Positions 6,245 through 11,656 of a DNA stretch of 11,669 nucleotides are shown one piece after another. The stretch's first letter is position 1, and each line of letters begins with the position of its first letter. Source of the DNA: an uncultured Collinsella sp. (GTDB lineage Bacteria > Actinomycetota > Coriobacteriia > Coriobacteriales > Coriobacteriaceae); NCBI GenBank assembly GCA_900765115.1, contig CAAFQK010000075.1:1-11669 (forward strand). The letters run 5' to 3'. The notes under the pieces were generated by a model. It was not told the origin of the DNA and did no database searches. It saw only the letters and a list, made by a program, of their open reading frames with translations. The translations under genes and the position numbers were made by a program.

Positions 6245-7183
6245 ATGCTGTTGTCCGGTATCATCGCCGCCCTTACCAGCCTTTTGATTCCCATCATCAT
6301 CCTGTTGCTGCTGCTTCCTAACGCCTGCTATGTCGTTGAACAACAGCATGCCGTGATCATTGAGCGTCTGGGCAAGTTTAACCGCATCGTCAACGCGGGC
6401 TTCCACATGAAGGTGCCCGTGATCGACCGCAAGGCCGCCACGGTGAGTCTGCGCACCATGAAAAACGGTTTTGGCATCGACGTTAAGACCCAGGACAACG
6501 TGACCATCGGCCTTGAGGTCTCTGCTCAGTACCACGTGAGCTATGACATGGGCGCCGGCCCGGCAGATTCGGGCATCTACAAGAGCTACTATATGCTGCA
6601 GGAGCCCGTCGACCAGATGCGTGACTTCATCACCGACGCCCTGCGCTCTTCGATTCCCGTCTACACACTCGATGAGGTCTTTGCCAAGAAGGACGACATC
6701 GCCAAGGATGTCAACGCTACCGTTTCCGAGCAGATGGCCGCCTACGGCTTCACCCTCGTGTCGACGCTCATCACCAAAATCGCACTGCCGACCGAGGTTG
6801 AGAACTCCATGAACGACATCAACGCCGCCCAGCGCAAGCGCGCTGCGGCACAGGAGCTCGCTGAGGCAGACCGCATCAAGCGCGTCACCGAGGCGACCGC
6901 CGAGGCTGAGGCTATGGAAAAGGCGGGCGAGGGCATCGCCAACCAGCGCAAGGCCATCGCGCTGGGTATCAAAGATTCGCTCGAGATCATCCAGGAGACG
7001 GGTGTCGGCAATGACGAGGCCAACCAACTGTTCATGTTTACGCAGTGGTCCGAGATGATGACGGAGTTCGCTCGCACGGGTAAAACCTCGACGGTCGTGC
7101 TGCCGAGCGACTTTTCGCAGTCGGCCTCGATGTTCGAGCAGATGCTGGCCGCCGGCAAAGTTCAAAACGATTCGAAGGAGTAG
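6245..7183 (+). CDS. SPFH/Band-7 membrane protein, HIR/stomatin-like
   Basis: The 312-aa protein has one N-terminal hydrophobic segment (about 3-25, rich in L/I), then an SPFH (stomatin/prohibitin/flotillin/HflK-C) domain from VEQQHAVIIERLGKF to about residue 200. An Ala/Glu/Arg-rich coiled coil follows (about 200-245). The stretch NDINAAQRKRAAAQELAEA resembles the hypersensitive-induced-response (HIR) branch. Such proteins form membrane-anchored oligomeric scaffolds and often modulate membrane proteases such as FtsH, but no protease gene is adjacent. ATG 6245 is chosen because GAGGAG (6234-6239) sits just upstream; a GTG at 6224 would place that site within the coding region. Its stop is 6 bp before rlmH, and the rlmH ribosome binding site lies in its last codons, so the two form an operon. 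The promoter is unclear; TATCCT at 6207-6212 is a weak -10 candidate. Confidence 0.92.
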   Translation: MLLSGIIAALTSLLIPIIILLLLLPNACYVVEQQHAVIIERLGKFNRIVNAGFHMKVPVIDRKAATVSLRTMKNGFGIDVKTQDNVTIGLEVSAQYHVSYDMGAGPADSGIYKSYYMLQEPVDQMRDFITDALRSSIPVYTLDEVFAKKDDIAKDVNATVSEQMAAYGFTLVSTLITKIALPTEVENSMNDINAAQRKRAAAQELAEADRIKRVTEATAEAEAMEKAGEGIANQRKAIALGIKDSLEIIQETGVGNDEANQLFMFTQWSEMMTEFARTGKTSTVVLPSDFSQSASMFEQMLAAGKVQNDSKE

Positions 7184-7189
7184 ACGCGC

Positions 7190-7660
7190 GTGAAATACAC
7201 CGTCGTTTGCGTCGGTAAGCTCAAGGAGCGCTTTTGGAAGGACGCGTGCGCTGAGTACGCCAAGCGCCTAGGTGCCTATGCCAAGGTTGATATCCGCGAG
7301 GTGGCCGATATCGACCCGGCTAAGGCGGGCGGCGTGGATGCCGCGCGCGACAAGGAGGGGGCGGCGATTCTTGCCGCCTTGCCATCTCGAGCGCATGTGA
7401 TCCTGCTGGCTATCGAGGGCAAGGAGCGCTCGAGCGAGGAGTTTTCGGCGAGGCTCGACGATCTTATGCTGCGAGGCAGCAGCGACATTGCCTTTGTGAT
7501 CGGCGGATCGGACGGCGTGAGTGATGACGTGCGCGCACGAGCCGACGAGATGCTCAGCTTTGGACGCATTACCTTGCCGCATAACCTGGCGCGTGTGGTG
7601 CTGCTAGAGCAGATTTACCGTGCCTGCAAGATCAGTCGTGGCGAGCCGTATCACAAATAG
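7190..7660 (+). CDS. rlmH: 23S rRNA (pseudouridine-1915-N3)-methyltransferase RlmH
   Basis: RlmH is a homodimeric SPOUT methyltransferase that methylates pseudouridine 1915 in helix 69 of assembled 70S ribosomes. The 156-aa length is typical. The N-terminus is MKYTVVCVGKLKERF. The knot carries LLAIEGKERSSEEF and the SAM-binding FVIGGSDGV (GGSDG, 105-109), then FGRITLPHNLARVVLLEQIYRA. The C-terminal GEPYHK is the family's invariant tail. It starts at GTG 7190, supported by GAAGGAG at 7174-7180 with 9-nt spacing. That site overlaps the end of the SPFH gene. No obvious terminator follows before proC. Confidence 0.97.
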   Translation: MKYTVVCVGKLKERFWKDACAEYAKRLGAYAKVDIREVADIDPAKAGGVDAARDKEGAAILAALPSRAHVILLAIEGKERSSEEFSARLDDLMLRGSSDIAFVIGGSDGVSDDVRARADEMLSFGRITLPHNLARVVLLEQIYRACKISRGEPYHK

Positions 7661-7733
7661 GTTGGCAATACGAAACAATGGCGTGGGACAATACCTTTCG
7701 TTTTGAAGAATGTGTCTGAAAGGACTATGTGAT

Positions 7734-8504
7734 ATGAAGATTGGATTTGTCGGCTTTGGCAATATGGCGAGCGCGATGGCTGATGGCTGGATCGCTGCCG
7801 GTGTAGCTGCGAGCGATATGTGCGCCTGTGCGGGTCGCTACGACGCGCTGGTTGAGCGCTGCGAGGCGCGTGGGATGGCCGCTTGCCACGATGCCGCCGA
7901 GGTTGTCGCCGCATCCGATATCGTGGTCGCTGCGGTCAAGCCGTACATGATCGAGAAGGTATTCGCCCCGCTCAAGGATGCTCTTGACAAAAAGGTCGTT
8001 CTGTCGGTTGCCTGGACTTGGGACAGTGCCAAGTGGGAGCAGGTCCTGCCGGGCGTCGCGCATATCTCGACGGTGCCCAACACGCCGGTTTCGGTGGGCG
8101 AGGGTGTCATCGCCTGCGAGAAGGCTTCCACGCTTAGTGATGAACAGAGCGCAGTGGTGCTTGATCTGCTTGGCAAGCTCGGTGCGGTGGTTGAGCTCGA
8201 TACGAGCCTGCTGTTTGTGGGCGGCACGGTGGGTGGTTGCGCTCCGGCATTCGTCGCCATGGCGATCGAGGCCCTGAGCGATGCGGCGGTCAAGCACGGT
8301 ATCCCGCGCGCCGATGCCTATCGCATTGTGAGCCAGATGGTGCTGGGTACGGCAAAGCTGCAGCTCGCAACCGGTCAGCATCCCGCAGCGATGAAGGATG
8401 CCGTGTGCTCGCCCGGCGGTGCCACCATCAAGGGCGTCGTCGCGCTCGAGGACGCCGGCATGCGCAGCGCCCTGGTCAAGGCAATCGACGCAACCCTCCA
8501 GTAA
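7734..8504 (+). CDS. proC: Pyrroline-5-carboxylate reductase
   Basis: ProC reduces L-1-pyrroline-5-carboxylate to proline with NAD(P)H, the last step of proline biosynthesis. The 256-aa protein opens with the Rossmann motif MKIGFVGFGNMASAM (GFGNM 7-11). AAVKP ends the second dinucleotide-binding strand and STVPNTPVSVGEGV follows. The C-terminal dimerisation/catalytic domain has TVGGCAPAFV, where most relatives have SGSGPAY, and the signature SPGGATIKGVVALED. The TVGGCAPA variation is unusual but leaves the Pro-Ala core. ATG 7734 follows AAAGGA (7719-7724); an in-frame ATG at 7710 would bury that site. TTGGCA (7662-7667) with GACAAT (7687-7692), 19 bp apart, is a weak promoter candidate. Confidence 0.93.
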   Translation: MKIGFVGFGNMASAMADGWIAAGVAASDMCACAGRYDALVERCEARGMAACHDAAEVVAASDIVVAAVKPYMIEKVFAPLKDALDKKVVLSVAWTWDSAKWEQVLPGVAHISTVPNTPVSVGEGVIACEKASTLSDEQSAVVLDLLGKLGAVVELDTSLLFVGGTVGGCAPAFVAMAIEALSDAAVKHGIPRADAYRIVSQMVLGTAKLQLATGQHPAAMKDAVCSPGGATIKGVVALEDAGMRSALVKAIDATLQ

Positions 8505-8651
8505 AACCTGCTATTTAGGGACAGGTTTATTTTGGCAGGTTTTTCCTGCTGTTTTGTCCTTTTAGCGAAAAGCGCCCCGCAACTGGTTCAATTCCAGTTG
8601 CGAGGCGCTTGCGTTTGCCCAGATAAAACCGACCAAAATAAACCTGTCCCT
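8503..8651. repeat. Palindromic intergenic element (MITE/REP-like) doubling as terminator
   Basis: AGGGACAGGTTTATTTTGG (8517-8535) has an exact inverted copy at 8633-8651. The arms extend to 27 bp with two mismatches (8517-8543 and 8625-8651). Inside is a second stem-loop: AAGCGCC then CGCAACTGG pair with CCAGTTGCG then GGCGCTT (8570-8610) around TTCAATT. In addition AAAACCTGC (8503-8511) pairs with GCAGGTTTT (8535-8543) before a T run, and GCAGG also pairs with CCTGC (8545-8549). The element lies between the convergent ends of proC and the 57-aa gene, so it can terminate both. Its size and terminal inverted repeats suggest a mobile miniature element or REP-type repeat. No transposase is present, and other copies cannot be seen in this window. 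Confidence 0.75.
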
Positions 8652-8661
8652 TTTTGGCGAG

Positions 8662-8835
8662 TTAGTCCCAGAAGCTGTTTTCTTCGTCCTCGGACTTGGG
8701 GCCGCGGTCGACATACATCTTATGGGTGCGCTTCTCCATTACAAAGGCAAGAATCGCAAACAGCAGGATGCCGCCGGCGAAAAGGATGGCAAAACCGGTG
8801 CGGGTGCCAAACAAAAAGGAAAAAACTGCGTCCAT
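8662..8835 (-). CDS. Small single-pass membrane protein, unknown function
   Basis: On the minus strand ATG (8835) opens a 57-codon frame ending at TAA (8662-8664). It encodes MDAVFSFLFGTRTGF, then a hydrophobic span (about 15-33, AILFAGGILLFAILAFV), then a charged tail EKRTHKMYVDRGPKSEDEE ending in NSFWD. The basic patch just after the span and the acidic C-terminus suggest a single membrane segment with the tail in the cytoplasm. AAGAAGG lies 7-8 bases before the start. Third positions are GC-rich like the neighbours. It converges on proC and diverges from serS. I do not recognise the family. Confidence 0.75.
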   Translation of the reverse strand: MDAVFSFLFGTRTGFAILFAGGILLFAILAFVMEKRTHKMYVDRGPKSEDEENSFWD

Positions 8836-8946
8836 TGGGTGCCTTCTTGCGTAGTTGAGTTGGGTCGTAAACGCTCATAAGTATATACTTGCCCATACAT
8901 GTACAAGGTTGCAACCTAAATGGAATGTATATCGCCGGAGGATCTA
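8836..8946. promoter_or_regulatory. Divergent control region of serS and the 57-aa gene
   Basis: On + a -10-like TATACT (8884-8889) is preceded 18 bp earlier by a weak TTGGGT (8860-8865). It lies within the palindrome GTATATAC (8881-8888), so a -10-like element also reads on the minus strand. A perfect 12-bp palindrome, AGGTTGCAACCT, follows at 8906-8917, in the expected early leader of serS. GGAGG at 8937-8941 is the serS ribosome binding site. The leader is too short for a serine T-box. Confidence 0.45.
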
Positions 8947-10230
8947 ATGCTTGATATCAAGTTTGTTCGCGAGAACCCCGATGCCATCGATGTCGCCATG
9001 GCTAACCGCCAGACGTCTTGGGATCGCGAGAAGTTCTTTGAGCTCGACGACGAGCGTCGTGCCGTCATCACCGAGGTCGAGGAGCTCCAGGCCACGCGCA
9101 ACGCCGAGTCCAAGAAGATCGGCGCCCTGATGAAGGAGGGCAAGAAGGACGAGGCCGAGGCCGCCAAGGAGGCCGTGCGCGCCGTCAACGAGAAGATTGA
9201 CGGTCTGGCCGAGCGCCGCACTGCTCTCGAGCAGGAGCAGTACGACTTTATGGCTCACCTGCCCAACATCCCTTGCGAGGCCACGCCGTACGGCAAGGAC
9301 GAGGACGAGAACATCGAGCGCCGTCGTTGGGGCACCCCGCGCGAGTTCGACTTCGACTTTAAGCCGCACTGGGATCTGGGCACCGATCTGGACATCCTCG
9401 ACTTCGAGCGCGGCAACAAGCTCTCCGGCAGCCGCTTCACCGTTCTCGGTGGCGCCGGCGCCCGCCTGGAGCGCGCCCTTATCAACTTCTTCCTGGACAC
9501 GCACACGAGCCGTGGCTTCAAGGAGTGGTGGCCGCCTATCGTCGTCAAGCGTCAGACCATGTTCGGTACGGGCCAGCTGCCCAAGTTCGAGGACGACGCC
9601 TATCACGTCTCGGGCGACAACTTCCTGATCCCCACCGCCGAGGTCGTGCTCACCAACCTGCACGCCGGCGAGGTTCTCGACGCCGACACCCTGCCGCGCC
9701 GCTACACCGCCTTCACCCCCTGCTTCCGCGAGGAGGCCGGTTCCGCCGGCCGTGACACCCGCGGCATCATCCGTCAGCACGAGTTCGACAAGGTCGAGAT
9801 GGTCAAGTTTGCCAAGCCGGAGGAGTCCGACGAGGAGCTCGAGAGCATGACCGCCGAGGCCGAGTACCTGCTGCAGCAGCTGGGTCTTCCGTATCGCGTG
9901 ATTAGCCTGTGCACCGGCGACCTGGGCTTCTCTGCCCGTCAGACCTACGACGTCGAGGTCTGGCTGCCGAGCTACAACGCCTACAAGGAGATTAGCTCCT
10001 GCTCCAACTGCGGCGACTTCCAGGCTCGCCGCGCCAACATCAAGTATCGCGACCCCGAGAACTTCAAGGGTTCGCGCTACCTGCACACCCTTAACGGTTC
10101 CGGCCTGCCGGCTGGCCGCACCATGGCTGCCATTCTGGAGAACTACCAGAACGCCGACGGCACCATCACGATCCCCGAGGTCCTGCGTCCCTACATGGGC
10201 GGCCTCGAGAAGATTGAGCCGGTCGCGTAA
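8947..10230 (+). CDS. serS: Seryl-tRNA synthetase
   Basis: SerRS charges tRNA-Ser (and tRNA-Sec where present) in the cytoplasm. The 427-aa protein has the N-terminal antiparallel coiled coil that grips the long variable arm (about 28-105, Lys/Glu/Ala-rich), then the class II catalytic core. Motif 2 is FTPCFREEAGSAGRDTRG, with R261 as the ATP-binding arginine. The serine-site region follows as IIRQHEFDKVEMV. Motif 3 is LNGSGLPAGRTMAAILENYQ near the end. The SCSNCGDFQARR segment is also family-typical. ATG 8947 is favoured over 8920 because GGAGG (8937-8941) precedes it and MLDIKFVRENPD is the usual N-terminus. Codon bias is extreme. The gene lacks TTA, CTA and TCA codons, which is why an uninterrupted antisense frame spans it. 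Confidence 0.98.
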   Translation: MLDIKFVRENPDAIDVAMANRQTSWDREKFFELDDERRAVITEVEELQATRNAESKKIGALMKEGKKDEAEAAKEAVRAVNEKIDGLAERRTALEQEQYDFMAHLPNIPCEATPYGKDEDENIERRRWGTPREFDFDFKPHWDLGTDLDILDFERGNKLSGSRFTVLGGAGARLERALINFFLDTHTSRGFKEWWPPIVVKRQTMFGTGQLPKFEDDAYHVSGDNFLIPTAEVVLTNLHAGEVLDADTLPRRYTAFTPCFREEAGSAGRDTRGIIRQHEFDKVEMVKFAKPEESDEELESMTAEAEYLLQQLGLPYRVISLCTGDLGFSARQTYDVEVWLPSYNAYKEISSCSNCGDFQARRANIKYRDPENFKGSRYLHTLNGSGLPAGRTMAAILENYQNADGTITIPEVLRPYMGGLEKIEPVA

Positions 10231-10253
10231 CTTGGCTGCATAGGCGATATGCA

Positions 10254-10281
10254 AGGGCGCTCCTTCGGGGGCGCCCTATTT
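10254..10281 (+). terminator. Terminator after serS
   Basis: AGGGCGCTCC (10254-10263) pairs with GGGGCGCCCT (10268-10277), with one T-G pair, around a TTCG tetraloop. The T tract is short (ATTTC), so termination may be partial. Confidence 0.75.
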
Positions 10282-10330
10282 CGTGCGCAGGTCCATACCA
10301 TGCCGTGCGGACAGCTCAATAGAAAACACA

Positions 10331-10344
10331 CGAACAACTGTTCT
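10331..10344. promoter_or_regulatory. Candidate LexA (SOS) box
   Basis: CGAACAACTGTTCT contains the perfect inverted repeat GAAC-N4-GTTC and matches most of the Gram-positive LexA/DinR consensus CGAACRNRYGTTYG. It overlaps the -35 position of the promoter below, where LexA normally represses. A second palindrome, CTGTATACAG (10343-10352), abuts it. Confidence 0.5.
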
Positions 10345-10370
10345 GTATACAGCCATCTACCTGCTATGCT
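10341..10370 (+). promoter_or_regulatory. Promoter of the 125-aa gene
   Basis: TATGCT (10365-10370) is preceded by TGC, giving an extended -10. TTCTGT (10341-10346), 18 bp upstream, is a poor -35 lying inside the LexA-like box. The start codon is about 34 bp downstream of the -10. Confidence 0.45.
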
Positions 10371-10403
10371 TTTGCTAAATAAGAGCGAGAGAAAGGGGAC
10401 GCG

Positions 10404-10781
10404 ATGGAGCTGTTTGATGATCGGGTGGTTTTGTTTGAGAGCGACGAGGGCGGGGAGTACCTGCTTGTAACGTGTGAGCCGTCTGGCATGGGTGGCCTGG
10501 TGGTTCGACAGACGAGCGAGGGGCCGTTGACGCAATGGTGCTTTGAGGAGTCGCCGCATGTGGTCGAGACCTTTGTGGCGCACGAAGGGCTTGTGGCCCT
10601 GGAGCACTTCTATGGGGTCCGGACATCTAACCAGGTTGCTCGCATGTTGAGCATCTCGTTTGCCGATTATGATTGTGCCCAGCGGGTGAGATCGCTCCTG
10701 AGGGAACTTGATGCTAAGTTTGACGTGATCGAAAAGCCAATCGATCGTACGGGGAACGACGGTATATGCGGAGCAGCATGA
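10404..10781 (+). CDS. Hypothetical protein, possibly LexA-controlled
   Basis: The 125-aa soluble protein is not one I recognise. AAAGGGGA lies shortly before ATG 10404. The N-terminal half is strand-like (ELFDDRVVLFES, EYLLVTCEPSG, GGLVVRQTSEGP, TQWCFEESPHVVETF), with three cysteines overall. The C-terminal half looks helical and amphipathic (VARMLSISFADYDCAQRVRSLLRELDAKFDVIE). No signal peptide, membrane span or catalytic motif stands out. Codon use is looser than in serS or metG, suggesting low or conditional expression. It stands alone between the serS terminator and the tRNA-Arg cluster. The promoter-overlapping LexA-like box is the only hint of regulation. No terminator of its own is visible before the tRNA promoter. 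Confidence 0.7.
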   Translation: MELFDDRVVLFESDEGGEYLLVTCEPSGMGGLVVRQTSEGPLTQWCFEESPHVVETFVAHEGLVALEHFYGVRTSNQVARMLSISFADYDCAQRVRSLLRELDAKFDVIEKPIDRTGNDGICGAA

Positions 10782-10817
10782 CAAAACTGCGTTCCACAAA
10801 AAAGTTTGAGATTGTGC

Positions 10818-10848
10818 TTGACTCCAATAAGCTAAAGTGGTTTTATAT
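10818..10848 (+). promoter_or_regulatory. Promoter of first tRNA-Arg
   Basis: TTGACT (10818-10823) lies in the context GCTTGAC shared by all three copies. The -10 is either TTTTAT (10841-10846, 17-bp spacer) or TTATAT (10843-10848, 19-bp spacer). An A-rich tract (10798-10804) upstream could act as an UP element. Confidence 0.6.
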
Positions 10849-10858
10849 GTCTTGCGCT

Positions 10859-10935
10859 GCGGCGTTACCTCAGCTGGATAGAGGGTCTGACTACGAATCA
10901 GAACGTCATAGGTTCGAATCCTATACGCCGCACCA
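10859..10935 (+). tRNA. tRNA-Arg (ACG), copy 1
   Basis: A 77-nt cloverleaf: acceptor GCGGCGT/ACGCCGC, discriminator A, encoded CCA, D-stem CCTC/GAGG, anticodon stem TCTGA/TCAGA with ACG at 10893-10895, and T-arm ATAGG-TTCGAAT-CCTAT. A34 is normally deaminated to inosine by TadA, so it reads CGU, CGC and CGA. The sequence is identical to the other two copies. Confidence 0.97.
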
Positions 10936-10945
10936 ATTGAAATTG

Positions 10946-10976
10946 AAAGCCTCCGGCAACGGGGGCTTTTCTTTTT
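10946..10976 (+). terminator. Terminator of tRNA-Arg copy 1
   Basis: AAAGCCTCCG pairs with CGGGGGCTTT (10 bp, one T-G pair) around a GCAA loop, followed by a T-rich tail. Confidence 0.9.
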
Positions 10977-10990
10977 CGGAAACCATGCCT

Positions 10991-11010
10991 GGATTCGAAC
11001 CTCGGTCGAG
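10991..11010 (+). repeat. Inverted T-arm-like sequence after copy 1
   Basis: GGATTCGAACCTCGGTCGAG begins with the exact reverse complement of 12 bases of the tRNA-Arg T-arm (AGGTTCGAATCC), so the two can pair in cis. The same sequence recurs at 11232 and 11657. From here to 11058 is AT-rich flank with nothing else evident. Confidence 0.7.
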
Positions 11011-11058
11011 ACGTGGGCGTCTTAATCATCACTTCGTAAAATTTTTCCAAATTGTCGC

Positions 11059-11087
11059 TTGACCCACCGAGGGGTCACGTGCATAAT
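11059..11087 (+). promoter_or_regulatory. Promoter of second tRNA-Arg
   Basis: TTGACC (11059-11064) and CATAAT (11082-11087) with a 17-bp spacer, preceded by an AT-rich tract. The GTGCATAATAATC -10 region is shared with copy 3. Confidence 0.8.
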
Positions 11088-11099
11088 AATCCGTGCGTT

Positions 11100-11176
11100 G
11101 CGGCGTTACCTCAGCTGGATAGAGGGTCTGACTACGAATCAGAACGTCATAGGTTCGAATCCTATACGCCGCACCA
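11100..11176 (+). tRNA. tRNA-Arg (ACG), copy 2
   Basis: Identical to copy 1 across all 77 nt including CCA; anticodon at 11134-11136. It is 241 bp downstream of copy 1 and has its own promoter and terminator, so the copies are separate units, not one polycistron. Confidence 0.97.
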
Positions 11177-11186
11177 ATTGAGTTTT

Positions 11187-11215
11187 AAGCCTCCGGAAAC
11201 GGGGGCTTTTCCTTT
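11187..11215 (+). terminator. Terminator of tRNA-Arg copy 2
   Basis: AAGCCTCCG pairs with CGGGGGCTT around a GAAA loop, followed by TTCCTTT. It differs from copy 1's terminator in the loop and lower stem. Confidence 0.88.
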
Positions 11216-11231
11216 ACGGGGGCATTGCGGA

Positions 11232-11250
11232 GATTCGAACCTCGGTCGAG
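11232..11250 (+). repeat. Inverted T-arm-like sequence after copy 2
   Basis: GATTCGAACCTCGGTCGAG, identical over 19 bases to 10992-11010, at a similar distance after the terminator. It is followed by GCGCGGGCGTC, close to ACGTGGGCGTC after copy 1. Confidence 0.7.
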
Positions 11251-11346
11251 GCGCGGGCGTCAAGAAAACGCGGAGCTTTTTTAGCGAGCGGGCGAGTCCG
11301 CCGGCAGGCGGGCGAAGCCGGTGCGGATCCGCGCAGCGGATGCGCG
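11251..11346 (+). repeat. GC-rich hairpin chain
   Basis: It contains GTCCGCC-GGCA-GGCGGGC (11296-11313), the palindrome GCGGATCCGC (11323-11332) and ATCCGC-GCA-GCGGAT (11327-11341). The 3' part resembles the module before the tRNA tail at the left edge: TCCGCGCAGCG followed by a GCGGA-type half. No coding potential is evident. Confidence 0.6.
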
Positions 11347-11371
11347 GAATCCTATACGCCGCACCAATTGA
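11347..11371 (+). repeat. Duplicated 3' end of tRNA-Arg
   Basis: These 25 bases equal 11157-11181, the last 20 nt of tRNA-Arg including CCA plus five flanking bases, 190 bp downstream. The rest of the tRNA is absent, so this is a tail fragment and not a functional tRNA. Confidence 0.9.
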
Positions 11372-11375
11372 CTTT

Positions 11376-11404
11376 AAAGCTCCCGGCGACGGGGGCTTTT
11401 CTTA
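11376..11404 (+). terminator. Terminator after the duplicated tail
   Basis: AAAGCTCCCG pairs with CGGGGGCTTT around a GCGA loop, followed by TCTTAT. It is a diverged relative of the tRNA-Arg terminators, showing that tail and terminator were copied together. Confidence 0.85.
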
Positions 11405-11483
11405 TATCGCGATGCGTCGAAGATCGCGCCAAGCCCTCCAAATGATTAAAAATCAAATTCAATAACTTTTTTCGAAAAATTGC

Positions 11484-11512
11484 TTGACCATTATTCAGTC
11501 CCTGTGCATAAT
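11484..11512 (+). promoter_or_regulatory. Promoter of third tRNA-Arg
   Basis: TTGACC (11484-11489) and CATAAT (11507-11512) with a 17-bp spacer, preceded by an A/T tract (11461-11480) that could be an UP element. The 11405-11483 flank shows nothing else. Confidence 0.8.
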
Positions 11513-11524
11513 AATCAACAAGTC

Positions 11525-11601
11525 GCGGCGTTACCTCAGCTGGATAGAGGGTCTGACTACGAATCAGAACGTCATAGGTTCGAATCCTATACGCCGCACC
11601 A
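11525..11601 (+). tRNA. tRNA-Arg (ACG), copy 3
   Basis: Identical to copies 1 and 2 over 77 nt including CCA; anticodon at 11559-11561. Three separate promoters suggest high demand for CGC/CGU decoding, consistent with those codons dominating nearby genes. Confidence 0.97.
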
Positions 11602-11611
11602 ATTGAAATTG

Positions 11612-11642
11612 AAAGCCTCCGGCAACGGGGGCTTTTCTTTTA
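11612..11642 (+). terminator. Terminator of tRNA-Arg copy 3
   Basis: Same 10-bp stem and GCAA loop as copy 1's terminator, followed by TCTTTTAC. Confidence 0.9.
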
Positions 11643-11656
11643 CGTAAGCACCGCAT

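Noticed and set aside
8944..10254. 436-codon antisense frame across serS
   Set aside because: It is codon-aligned with serS and open only because serS uses no TTA, CTA or TCA codons. The protein has no family features. Similar frames across metG, rsmI and the SPFH gene have the same cause.
11347..11371. Prophage or integrative-element attR at the duplicated tRNA-Arg tail
   Set aside because: Only 165 bp separate it from the intact tRNA end, with no integrase or cargo. A remnant site cannot be excluded, but a resident element is.
10766..11465. Frames through the tRNA-Arg cluster (98 and 137 codons)
   Set aside because: They translate the tRNA genes and their flanking repeats.
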